This document shows, in pieces, positions 1-6,381 of a stretch of 10,219 nt of DNA. The DNA is taken from the NCBI GenBank assembly GCA_028288395.1, contig JAQBNV010000251.1:1-10219 (forward strand), given 5' to 3'. The DNA is from Adhaeribacter sp. GTDB lineage: Bacteria > Bacteroidota > Bacteroidia > Cytophagales > Hymenobacteraceae. The notes below the pieces were generated by a model. It worked only from the letters and a program-made list of their open reading frames with translations, made no database searches and had not been told where the DNA came from. The position numbers were made by a program, and so were the translations under genes. Positions within the stretch are counted from its first letter, which is position 1; every line of letters begins with the position of its first letter.

Positions 1-386
1 AAGGTATTTCCCGCTTAGGTAACCCTTTAAAAGATATCGAAGCGGCTATCGAAAATGTGGGTAAAATTGAGGTAAGTAATCTTGAAAGAAACTTGTCCTC
101 TCTGGCCACGGTAGCCGGCGCTGCGCCAATGCTGGGCTTTTTAGGTACCGTAACCGGTATGATCCAGGCTTTCATTGCCATAGCCCAGGCTGAAGGTTCG
201 GTAAGCCCCAAATTATTATCGAGCGGTATTTACGAAGCGATGGTAACAACGGCCGCTGGCCTGATTATTGGTTTGCCGGCTTATGTTGGTTACAATTACC
301 TGGTTTCCAAAATAGATACTATTGTGCATGCCATGGAATACAGCGCGATTGAATTCATGGATTTGCTTCAGGAACCACAATTATAA
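1..386 (+). CDS. exbB: MotA/TolQ/ExbB-family proton channel protein, 3' part only
   Basis: This is the C-terminal 127 residues of an ExbB/TolQ-type inner-membrane protein. The reading frame begins at nt 3 and is open from the left edge, so the GTG at 57 is an internal codon and not a start. ExbB homologues form the pentameric channel around an ExbD dimer that uses the proton motive force to drive TonB (or TolA). The family core is visible: GFLGTVTG at about fragment residues 45-52, then a hydrophobic helix, then MVTTAAGLIIGLPAYVGYN at about 80-98. By alignment from memory, T49 and T83 match channel-lining threonines T148 and T181 of E. coli ExbB. The stop is 3 nt before exbD, so the two are surely co-transcribed. 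Sequence alone does not separate ExbB from TolQ; the TonB-like gene two places downstream favours ExbB. The N-terminal third lies outside the window. Confidence 0.93.
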   Translation, partial: GISRLGNPLKDIEAAIENVGKIEVSNLERNLSSLATVAGAAPMLGFLGTVTGMIQAFIAIAQAEGSVSPKLLSSGIYEAMVTTAAGLIIGLPAYVGYNYLVSKIDTIVHAMEYSAIEFMDLLQEPQL

Positions 387-389
387 CAA

Positions 390-791
390 ATGAATTTTCG
401 TTCAAAAAATAAGATTAACCCCGATTTTAGTATGTCGTCAATGACAGATATTATTTTTCTGTTATTGATATTTTTCATGCTGACTTCGAACTTTGTTACG
501 CCTTCCGGTTTACCGGTAAACCTGCCGTCGAGTAAATCTTCGAACATAGTCATGCAGAAAGTAAGCGTAACCATCACCCCGGATCTGCAATATTTCGTAA
601 ATGATAAACCAACTGCTTACGAAAATATCGAACCGGAGCTAAAAAATTTATTAGCTAACGCCGCACAGGGAGAAGGGGTAGTTGTATTGCACGTAGATAA
701 AACGGTACCAGTAGAGTACCTGGTTAAGGTGGCCGGAATAGCCACCGAATTAAAAGCAAAGGTAACTTTGGCAACTTTGCCAACTGAATAA
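390..791 (+). CDS. exbD: ExbD/TolR-family biopolymer transport protein
   Basis: This 133-residue protein has the length and layout of ExbD: a short basic N-terminus in the cytoplasm, one membrane helix (about residues 21-36, IIFLLLIFFMLTSNFV), and a periplasmic domain of about 95 residues. The signature SSMTDIIFLLLIFFM is present. Asp20 at the start of the helix corresponds to the essential protonatable aspartate of the family (D25 in E. coli ExbD). The periplasmic part ends in the usual pattern, VVLHVDKTVPVEYLVKVAGI, followed by a short tail. With ExbB it couples proton flow to a conformational change in TonB. ATG at 390 follows the exbB stop by 3 nt, and the gene ends one base before the next start. 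TolR is the alternative name, since the two families merge in Bacteroidetes, but no tolB or pal gene is next to it. Confidence 0.93.
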   Translation: MNFRSKNKINPDFSMSSMTDIIFLLLIFFMLTSNFVTPSGLPVNLPSSKSSNIVMQKVSVTITPDLQYFVNDKPTAYENIEPELKNLLANAAQGEGVVVLHVDKTVPVEYLVKVAGIATELKAKVTLATLPTE

Positions 792-792
792 A

Positions 793-1659
793 ATGGTAGA
801 CGCAAGAGGCCAGGAACAAAAAGATAAAAAAATTGCTTTAACGGTAAGCATTGCTTTCCATGCTTTGCTGTTACTGCTTTTATTTTATATTATGGCCTGG
901 CGGGCGCCCGATCCGCCATTACCGGAATTCGGGATAGAATTAAACTTTGGGATGGATGCCACTGGTAGCGGTGAAATACAAAGCAAAGCCGTAGCCAACG
1001 AAACGCCAAACCGCGAAGATAGTAAACCGCCAACGAAAGCGCCAACGCCCACCAAGCCTGTGGTAGAGCCGGTGCAAACCGCCGTTAAAGCCGAGCCCCA
1101 ACAAGCGCTCGCTACCAACAACGATAACCCGGTAACGTTTAAAAAAGAGGAAGTAAAACCTAAGCCAGAACCACCCAAAGAGGTAGTAAAAGCTGTTGAA
1201 AAACCAAAATCTTTGTATCCGGGCAAAACTGAATCAAACAGCGCCGGTAATGGTACGGCCGGAACCAGTAATAAACCTACTGGCAACAACAATGGCGACG
1301 ACAAAGGGGCTGTTGGTGACAAAGGCGATCCGAACGGTAAACCGGAAGCCAAAAGCCTTTATGGTAAACCCGGCGGCGGCGGCGGCGGACCGAGCCTGAA
1401 CATGCCGGGCTGGCGCTACGACATCAAACCCAAAGATGACCCGTACGAAAATGAAACGGGTAAAGTCGTTTTTCGCATCAGCATTGATGCCGAAGGTAAT
1501 ATCGAAGCAGTTCAGGTCGTTGAAAGCAATGTATCGCCGCAGGTAGTAAAATGGTACCGCGACGAAGTGTATAAAACTTCTTTCAGCCGCACCAACTCCG
1601 GTACCTCTTCTGATAAAGGCGCTTCCGGTACAATTACTTTTATTATCCGCTCCCGCTAA
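793..1659 (+). CDS. tonB: TonB-like energy transducer
   Basis: This 288-residue protein has the three-part TonB layout. Residues about 14-35 are a single membrane helix with S19 and H23 in the same S-x-x-x-H spacing as S16/H20 of E. coli TonB, the pair needed to work with ExbB/ExbD. Residues about 70-200 are a long periplasmic spacer: first Pro/Lys/Glu-rich (PPTKAPTPTKPVVEP, KPKPEPPKE), then Gly/Asn/Asp-rich, ending in six consecutive glycines (194-199). Residues about 206-288 are a C-terminal domain whose first strand-turn-strand GKVVFRISIDAEGNIEAVQVVES is typical of TonB. The E. coli-type YP motif before this strand is not obvious, and the second half is divergent, so a TolA-like transducer is a possible alternative. 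It follows exbD by one base and ends in tandem stops TAA TAA (1657-1662). It would carry energy from ExbB-ExbD to outer-membrane receptors. Confidence 0.85.
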   Translation: MVDARGQEQKDKKIALTVSIAFHALLLLLLFYIMAWRAPDPPLPEFGIELNFGMDATGSGEIQSKAVANETPNREDSKPPTKAPTPTKPVVEPVQTAVKAEPQQALATNNDNPVTFKKEEVKPKPEPPKEVVKAVEKPKSLYPGKTESNSAGNGTAGTSNKPTGNNNGDDKGAVGDKGDPNGKPEAKSLYGKPGGGGGGPSLNMPGWRYDIKPKDDPYENETGKVVFRISIDAEGNIEAVQVVESNVSPQVVKWYRDEVYKTSFSRTNSGTSSDKGASGTITFIIRSR

Positions 1660-1687
1660 TAACTCTTTCCTTAAACCTTTCCTGCTC

Positions 1688-2980
1688 ATGACTTACCAGG
1701 AATGCCTTACTTATTTGTATGAGCAATTACCTACATTTCACCGGGTTGGCAGCAGCGCCCTAACCAAAAACCTGGATAATACCCTGGCGCTTTCGGCGGC
1801 GTTGGATAATCCGCACCAACACTTTCCGTGTATTCACATTGCCGGTACCAATGGTAAAGGCAGCAGTTCCAATTTATTGGCGGCTATTCTCCAAAGCGCG
1901 GGCTACAAAACTGGCCTTTACACCTCACCCCATTTAAAAGAATTTACAGAACGGGTTAAAATTAATGGAGAAGATATTACGCCAGACTTTTTAATCCGGT
2001 TTGTAGAAGCTAATATTCCGTTATTTCAGAAGATTAAGCCCTCTTTTTTCGAAATGACGGTGGCTTTAGCTTTTAAGTATTTTGCGGACCAAAAGATAGA
2101 TATCGCCGTGGTGGAAGTAGGTTTAGGCGGCCGCCTCGATTCTACCAATATTATTACCCCCCTGGTCTCTTTAATAACGAACATTAGCCTCGATCACCAG
2201 AATATTCTGGGAGATGATATAGTAAGCATTGCGGGCGAAAAAGCTGGCATTATCAAGAAGCAGGTTCCGGTGGTCATTGGGAAAACCCAGCCCGATATTG
2301 CCGCTGTTTTCACCCAAAAAGCCACTGCTGAGAAAGCGCCCATCTATTTTGCTGATCAGGAATACCAGGTTACCCTTGTTAAACAGGATCTAAACCAGCA
2401 ATATTTTAAGGTAATAAAAGAATCCGAAATACTGTACCAGGATCTGGAACTGGCTTTAGCCGGTCAATACCAGATATATAATTTACCAGGAGTATTACAG
2501 GTAGTTGAAATATTAAAGCAACAAGGTTTTATAATTCCGGAAGTTGCGGTTCGTACCGGCCTGGCTAGGGTAAACCAACTAACGGGTTTTAAGGGCCGGT
2601 GGCAGGTAGTATCACAAAGTCCTTTAACCATCTGCGATACAGGCCATAATATTGATGGTGTTAAACAGATAGTAGAACAACTTAGAAGCATGGAACGGCC
2701 TCGCGTGCACTTTATATTTGGGGTGGTAAATGATAAAGACGTTAACGGTATTCTCGCACTTTTGCCACTGCCGTATAATTATTATTTTTGTCAGGCCCAA
2801 TTGCCCCGGGCTTTGCCCGCCCCGGAACTAGCCCGGTTAGCCGCTAATTATGGTTTGAAGGGGGAAACTTATTCTGATGTAAACGAGGCCTATGTGGCCG
2901 CGGTAGCAGCAGCAGGGCCGGAAGATGTGATTTTTATCGGCGGCAGCACGTTTGTAGTAGCAGAGTTTGCCGGAATTTAA
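1688..2980 (+). CDS. folC: bifunctional folylpolyglutamate synthase / dihydrofolate synthase
   Basis: A cytoplasmic ATP-dependent ligase of the Mur-ligase fold that adds glutamate to folates; in bacteria it usually also makes dihydrofolate from dihydropteroate. At 430 residues it is full length. Visible motifs are the ATP-binding loop GTNGKGSS (53-60), TSPHLKEFTERVKING (79-94), FFEMTVALAF (120-129), VEVGLGGRLDSTN (142-154), ISLDH (166-170), GEKAGIIK (183-190), then in the C-terminal domain GRW (303-305), DTGHN (317-321; DGAHN in many other phyla), VNDKD (347-351) and GGSTFVV (418-424). ATG at 1688 sits 28 nt after the TonB-like gene. That spacer has no Shine-Dalgarno sequence, but it is pyrimidine-rich and carries CTTTCCT twice (1665-1671, 1677-1683). 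Whether the gene also serves dihydrofolate synthesis cannot be told from sequence alone. Confidence 0.96.
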   Translation: MTYQECLTYLYEQLPTFHRVGSSALTKNLDNTLALSAALDNPHQHFPCIHIAGTNGKGSSSNLLAAILQSAGYKTGLYTSPHLKEFTERVKINGEDITPDFLIRFVEANIPLFQKIKPSFFEMTVALAFKYFADQKIDIAVVEVGLGGRLDSTNIITPLVSLITNISLDHQNILGDDIVSIAGEKAGIIKKQVPVVIGKTQPDIAAVFTQKATAEKAPIYFADQEYQVTLVKQDLNQQYFKVIKESEILYQDLELALAGQYQIYNLPGVLQVVEILKQQGFIIPEVAVRTGLARVNQLTGFKGRWQVVSQSPLTICDTGHNIDGVKQIVEQLRSMERPRVHFIFGVVNDKDVNGILALLPLPYNYYFCQAQLPRALPAPELARLAANYGLKGETYSDVNEAYVAAVAAAGPEDVIFIGGSTFVVAEFAGI

Positions 2981-2987
2981 ATTTTAA

Positions 2988-3689
2988 ATGGGAAGATCAA
3001 AGTTAAAACGTTTTAAAGTAATTGCCGGCCGGCTGAATGTAATTGAACCAGGCGATCTCTTATTTACCTCTTTACGAGGGCAATGGGCAACAGAATTTTT
3101 TGGCAATAGCCACGAGCTGGTATTGGAGGTTGGGTGCGGTAAGGGAGATTACACCGTTGGTATGGCCAATCTTTTTCCGAACCGCAATTTTATTGGGGTA
3201 GATATAAAAGGCTCCCGCCTTTGGAAAGGCAGTACAGTTGCCGAGGAAAATGGATTAACCAATGCCGCTTTTTTACGCAACCTCGTAGAACTTCTGCCGG
3301 ATAATTTTGCTCCCGGAGAATTGAGCGAAATATGGATAACCTTTCCGGATCCCCGGCCGAAAATAGGCGATGCTAAAAAAAGGCTGACCTCTCCACGATA
3401 TCTGAATATTTATGAATCGCTGGTAAAACCCGGGGGCATTATTCATTTTAAAACTGATAACCTGGAATTATTCAGGTATACCTTGGAGTTGCTGGAAAGC
3501 CGGAACCCGGCAGGTTTAATATATACCTTCGATTTGTATAATTCTGATTTACAGCATCTTACGTTAAATATTCAAACCACTTACGAGAAGCGTTTCCGGG
3601 CCGATGGTATTCCCATCAAATATTTACAATACGTAAATAGTCCTACTACCACGCTTCAGCCCATAAATCCGTCAGAAGAAGAAAAATAA
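2988..3689 (+). CDS. trmB: tRNA (guanine-N7)-methyltransferase (m7G46)
   Basis: A 233-residue SAM-dependent methyltransferase that makes 7-methylguanosine at position 46 in the variable loop of tRNAs. The SAM-binding motif EVGCGKGDYT is at 47-56 and GVDIKG at 70-75 is the acidic end of the second strand. FPDPRPK at 119-125 is this subgroup's version of the family signature FPDPWxK, with Trp replaced by Arg. KKRLTSPRYLNIY (130-142), FKTDN (154-158) and TTYEKRF (197-203) complete the TrmB pattern of substrate-binding and C-terminal motifs. ATG at 2988 is only 7 nt after the folC stop, so the two are probably co-transcribed. It converges on the TrpF-like gene; the two stop codons are 19 nt apart. 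The identification rests on the ordered motifs and is firm. Confidence 0.95.
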   Translation: MGRSKLKRFKVIAGRLNVIEPGDLLFTSLRGQWATEFFGNSHELVLEVGCGKGDYTVGMANLFPNRNFIGVDIKGSRLWKGSTVAEENGLTNAAFLRNLVELLPDNFAPGELSEIWITFPDPRPKIGDAKKRLTSPRYLNIYESLVKPGGIIHFKTDNLELFRYTLELLESRNPAGLIYTFDLYNSDLQHLTLNIQTTYEKRFRADGIPIKYLQYVNSPTTTLQPINPSEEEK

Positions 3690-3690
3690 G

Positions 3691-3718
3691 GGAAGCCGGT
3701 TTAAACCATTAATCTTCC
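3691..3718. terminator. possible bidirectional terminator or palindrome between convergent genes
   Basis: The short gap between the convergent trmB and TrpF-like genes holds a perfect 10-bp palindrome, GGTTTAAACC (3698-3707). It lies inside a wider pair of arms, GGAAG (3691-3695) and CTTCC (3714-3718). The position is right for a terminator serving both strands. However, the inner palindrome has no loop, the outer arms are short, and there is no strong T tract on either side, so this is a weak call. The right arm lies within the 3' end of the TrpF-like coding sequence. Confidence 0.3.
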
Positions 3719-4329
3719 AGTTCTTCTAATATTTCGGCTAGTTCATCGAAAGATTTGAGGCCGGGCCTGATTTCCAAGCCACCTTTTAAAGCAATCCCGG
3801 CCGGATTAACCGTTGCCAGAATATTTAATATTTCTTTTTTGCCGATACCAAATCCGAGCAGGATAGGAAATTGTTTTGCCAACTCGGCCAGAAACCGGCT
3901 ATTGGTATCGTCAATAGTGGTATAATCATTCGTACTGATTAGGAAATAATCAACAGTGTTTTGGTAGAGGCGGAGCAAATCTACCAGCTCGCTTTCGATT
4001 GTGTCTTTGTTGATGATGATCCGCTGAATTACCGGTACAGGAATGCTGGAAATATCATCGAGCAAATAAGGTTGGTTTAACTGCACTAGGTCTAAACCGC
4101 AAACGGCAATCATTTCGTTGATATATTTGACGGGTTCGTCTAAAAATTCACCAGCCAGTCTAACCCCGGAAATCCAGCCAGAGATTTCTTTCAAAGCCGT
4201 AGGCGAGGTATAACCCAATTCTCCTTCGGTTAAACAAAAACCCAAAATATCGACGCCCATACCCGCACAATACCGGGCATCACTTAAATTATTAATATTA
4301 TTTACGACTACTAATGTTTTTAAATTCAT
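3709..4329 (-). CDS. TrpF-like TIM-barrel protein lacking catalytic residues (putative pseudoenzyme)
   Basis: A 206-residue protein that aligns along its whole length with phosphoribosylanthranilate isomerase (TrpF, third step of tryptophan synthesis). Conserved pieces are NLSDARYCAGMGVDILGFCL (14-33), a YTSP segment (40-43), the strand LVQLN (81-85), and KGGLEIRPGLK (182-192), the counterpart of the C-terminal phosphate-binding segment SSGVExxPGxK. By alignment from memory with the Thermotoga enzyme, catalytic Cys7 of KICG is Asn10, Arg36 is Gly39, the His of QLHG is Asn85, and catalytic Asp126 is Ser132. It is therefore unlikely to be an active isomerase, yet the frame is intact, which argues for a retained function, perhaps binding a phosphorylated ligand. 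It stands alone, with no other trp gene in the window. The start is the ATG whose complement lies at 4327-4329. Family membership is fairly sure; function is unknown. Confidence 0.8.
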   Translation of the reverse strand: MNLKTLVVVNNINNLSDARYCAGMGVDILGFCLTEGELGYTSPTALKEISGWISGVRLAGEFLDEPVKYINEMIAVCGLDLVQLNQPYLLDDISSIPVPVIQRIIINKDTIESELVDLLRLYQNTVDYFLISTNDYTTIDDTNSRFLAELAKQFPILLGFGIGKKEILNILATVNPAGIALKGGLEIRPGLKSFDELAEILEELED

Positions 4330-4556
4330 GCCTTTAAAGCTAAAAAGTTAAACCTTTACTTAAATTAATTTTTGTGCAATGTAAAAGCTGGTAGAGAATA
4401 TTCTGGTGCATCTAAAAAATACGCATCGTTATTTCCCTAATTAACCGCCAAAGATTAACCCTTTTAAATTAAAAATAAAGAGATAAACCTATATTGCTCA
4501 TTCGTTGTTGGTATATTTGCAGTAAAAATTGATTTAATAAATTTAATATTACAGAG
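4330..4556. other. AT-rich divergent intergenic region
   Basis: This 227-nt non-coding spacer separates the leftward TrpF-like gene from the rightward mnmA. It is markedly richer in A and T than the flanking genes and must hold the promoters for both directions. A consensus -7 element for mnmA lies at 4512-4519. For the leftward gene the best candidate is the complement of 4449-4456, which reads AATCTTTG and misses the consensus at its first base. A perfect 10-bp palindrome, AGAATATTCT, lies at 4395-4404 and could be an operator. I see no small ORF with a convincing protein and no structured RNA that I recognise. Confidence 0.6.
4512..4519 (+). promoter_or_regulatory. putative Bacteroidetes -7 promoter element for mnmA
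   Basis: TATATTTG is an exact match to the TAnnTTTG -7 element recognised by the primary sigma factor in Bacteroidetes. Transcription would start near 4526 and give a leader of about 30 nt before the mnmA ATG. The -33 element is poor: the nearest TTG (4494-4496) is 15 nt upstream of the -7 element, a few bases closer than usual. This may be the main promoter for mnmA and the two genes behind it. Confidence 0.55.
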
Positions 4557-5660
4557 ATGAGTAAGTTAGGGAGGGTGTTGGTAGCGATGAGCGGCGGAAT
4601 TGATTCCTCCGTGGCAGCGGTGATGCTGCACGAGCAAGGGTACGAAGTAGTAGGGATGACCATGAAAACCTGGGATTATGCTTCATCGGGTGGCCACCGA
4701 AAAGAAACTGGTTGTTGTAGCCTCGATTCTCTTAACGATGCCCGCAATATTGCCGTAAATCTGGGTTTTCCGCATTTTATTATTGATATCCGGGAAGAAT
4801 TCGGAGATTTTGTTATCAATCATTTTACCGATGAATATATTGCCGGGCGCACGCCAAACCCTTGTGTTTTGTGCAACACCCACATCAAATGGGATTCTTT
4901 ATTACGCCGGGCCGACCAGTTAGATTGTGAATTTATTGCCACCGGGCATTACGCCAATATCCGGGAAGAAAATAGCCGGTATGTTATTTCTAAAGGGCTC
5001 GATGAAAACAAAGATCAGTCTTATGCCCTTTGGGGTATTTCGCAGCAAAGCCTCAGCCGGACCATGTTTCCGTTGGGTAATTTGCGCAAAACCGAAATTC
5101 GGGAAATGGCTATTGAGCGGGGATTTACCGACTTGGTTCAGAAGCCGGAATCTTATGAAATTTGTTTTATTCCTGATAATGACTACCGCGGATTTCTAAA
5201 ACGGCGTGTAATTGGTTTGGAAGCGGAAGTAGCCGGTGGCGAGTTTGTAATGGAAGACGGCACGATAGTGGGCAAACACGAAGGTTATCCATTTTATACG
5301 GTAGGTCAGCGCAAAGGTTTAGGTATTGCGCTGGGTTTCCCGGCGTATGTAACCCGCATTGAAAAAGAGAAAAACCGGGTAATACTGGGTAATTACAATG
5401 ATTTAGCAAAAAATGGCATGACGGTAGGGAAATTGAATCTGAGCAAATATCCGGATTTACTCGGCAAACCCACTTCAACCATCACCAAAGTGCGCTACAA
5501 CGATAGTGGCACACCGGCCATTATCCAACAGGAAGAGGGCAAAATGAAAGTTCATTTCCTGGAAGGTGTAAATGCCATAGCGCCCGGACAGGCGGCAGTA
5601 TTTTACGAAGGAAACGACGTAATTGGCGGCGGTTGGATTGAGTCCAGTTATAATGTGTAA
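4557..5660 (+). CDS. mnmA: tRNA-specific 2-thiouridylase
   Basis: This 367-residue cytoplasmic enzyme puts sulfur on U34 of the tRNAs for Lys, Glu and Gln (s2U34), activating the uridine with ATP. The PP-loop SGGIDSS is at 12-18. GCCSLDSLNDARNIA (52-66) and TGHYA (129-133) follow. TPNPCVLCN (99-107) carries the catalytic cysteine (C106; C103 is an extra Cys also seen in other bacterial MnmA). KPESYEICFIP (196-206) carries the second catalytic cysteine, C203. GQRKGLG (248-254) belongs to the central domain. Length and domain order are normal for the family. ATG at 4557 lies about 30 nt after the predicted transcription start and has no Shine-Dalgarno sequence. The lipoprotein gene begins 8 nt after the stop, so read-through transcription is likely. 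Confidence 0.97.
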   Translation: MSKLGRVLVAMSGGIDSSVAAVMLHEQGYEVVGMTMKTWDYASSGGHRKETGCCSLDSLNDARNIAVNLGFPHFIIDIREEFGDFVINHFTDEYIAGRTPNPCVLCNTHIKWDSLLRRADQLDCEFIATGHYANIREENSRYVISKGLDENKDQSYALWGISQQSLSRTMFPLGNLRKTEIREMAIERGFTDLVQKPESYEICFIPDNDYRGFLKRRVIGLEAEVAGGEFVMEDGTIVGKHEGYPFYTVGQRKGLGIALGFPAYVTRIEKEKNRVILGNYNDLAKNGMTVGKLNLSKYPDLLGKPTSTITKVRYNDSGTPAIIQQEEGKMKVHFLEGVNAIAPGQAAVFYEGNDVIGGGWIESSYNV

Positions 5661-5668
5661 ATGATTAT

Positions 5669-6355
5669 ATGTTTAAGAATCTGTTCATTCTGCTGTTTAT
5701 TACTTTCCTCTTCACCCAATGTACCGAAGAAATATCTCCCACCGATACCTTCATCGGTAGGGAATATTTCCCGGTTAAAGTAGGTAATTACTGGATTTAC
5801 GAGGTGTCTGAGATACGAGTATCGAACAACAAGTACGATTCTCTCAAATACCAGCTCCGGGAAATAATTGATACGGTTTATACCAATGCGATGAATGAAC
5901 AAACTTATCGGGTTAAATTTTCCCGGAAGAGAAGCAATGATCTGACCTGGAAAGACGATTCCTTGCTGGTGCTAAATAAATCCAATTCTGATGTTAGAAG
6001 AACGCATAATAATGTTAATGTCGTTAAACTTGTATTTCCGGTTAAGTCCGGCCGACATTGGAATGCCAATGGCTTTAACACACGGGAAAACGAAGAATAT
6101 TATTACAGCCAGGTGAACCAGCCTTTTGTACTTAATAATATTACTTACGATACAACCGTAACGGTAGTGCAAGCTGAACCCAATGAGATTATACTCGACG
6201 ACCGGACCGAAGTTTATGCTTACCAGGTAGGAATGATTTATAAGAATCATACGGTTTACGAATATGCCCAATCATCAAATACCACAGATAAAACCAGGGT
6301 AGTGAAAGGATATAAGCGGGTTTTAAAATTAAAAACTTTTTATTCGGCCGAATAA
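5669..6355 (+). CDS. putative lipoprotein of unknown function
   Basis: I do not recognise this 228-residue protein as a named family. The N-terminus has one Lys, a hydrophobic stretch (residues 5-15) and a cysteine at 18 in FTQC, which reads as a relaxed lipobox of the kind common in Bacteroidetes. The residues after the Cys are T-E-E; acidic residues just behind the lipidated Cys resemble the surface-export signal described for Bacteroidetes lipoproteins, so cell-surface display is possible. YFPVKVGNYWIYEV (33-46) matches a short opening motif seen in many small secreted Bacteroidetes proteins. The rest is rich in polar residues and alternating strands, suggesting an all-beta fold, with no catalytic motif visible. 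It begins 8 nt after mnmA and ends 26 nt before the secreted peptidase, suggesting co-transcription and possibly a related extracytoplasmic role. Confidence 0.82.
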   Translation: MFKNLFILLFITFLFTQCTEEISPTDTFIGREYFPVKVGNYWIYEVSEIRVSNNKYDSLKYQLREIIDTVYTNAMNEQTYRVKFSRKRSNDLTWKDDSLLVLNKSNSDVRRTHNNVNVVKLVFPVKSGRHWNANGFNTRENEEYYYSQVNQPFVLNNITYDTTVTVVQAEPNEIILDDRTEVYAYQVGMIYKNHTVYEYAQSSNTTDKTRVVKGYKRVLKLKTFYSAE

Positions 6356-6381
6356 CAAAGCGCCCGGTAATGGAATTTAGA

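Noticed and set aside
57..386. An apparent complete 109-residue ORF starting at GTG 57
   Set aside because: The frame is open to the left edge and the residues before GTG 57 read as ExbB/TolQ sequence, so this is the tail of a longer gene.
885..1689. Long antisense ORFs opposite the TonB-like gene (885-1352 and 1234-1689, minus strand)
   Set aside because: They lie across the low-complexity Pro/Gly-rich spacer, where stop codons are rare in all frames. Their translations show no domain, and the plus-strand gene is clear.
4449..4457. CAAAGATTA as a minus-strand promoter for the TrpF-like gene
   Set aside because: Its complement misses the TAnnTTTG consensus by one base and no TTTG-like -33 partner is found at the expected distance; too weak to list as a promoter.
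5167..5478. Minus-strand ORF inside mnmA
   Set aside because: It lies wholly inside a well-supported conserved gene and its translation has no recognisable motif.
5741..5758. Inverted repeat ACCGAT / ATCGGT early in the lipoprotein gene
   Set aside because: Six-bp arms inside coding sequence next to the signal peptide; likely chance, and the position does not suggest an attenuator.
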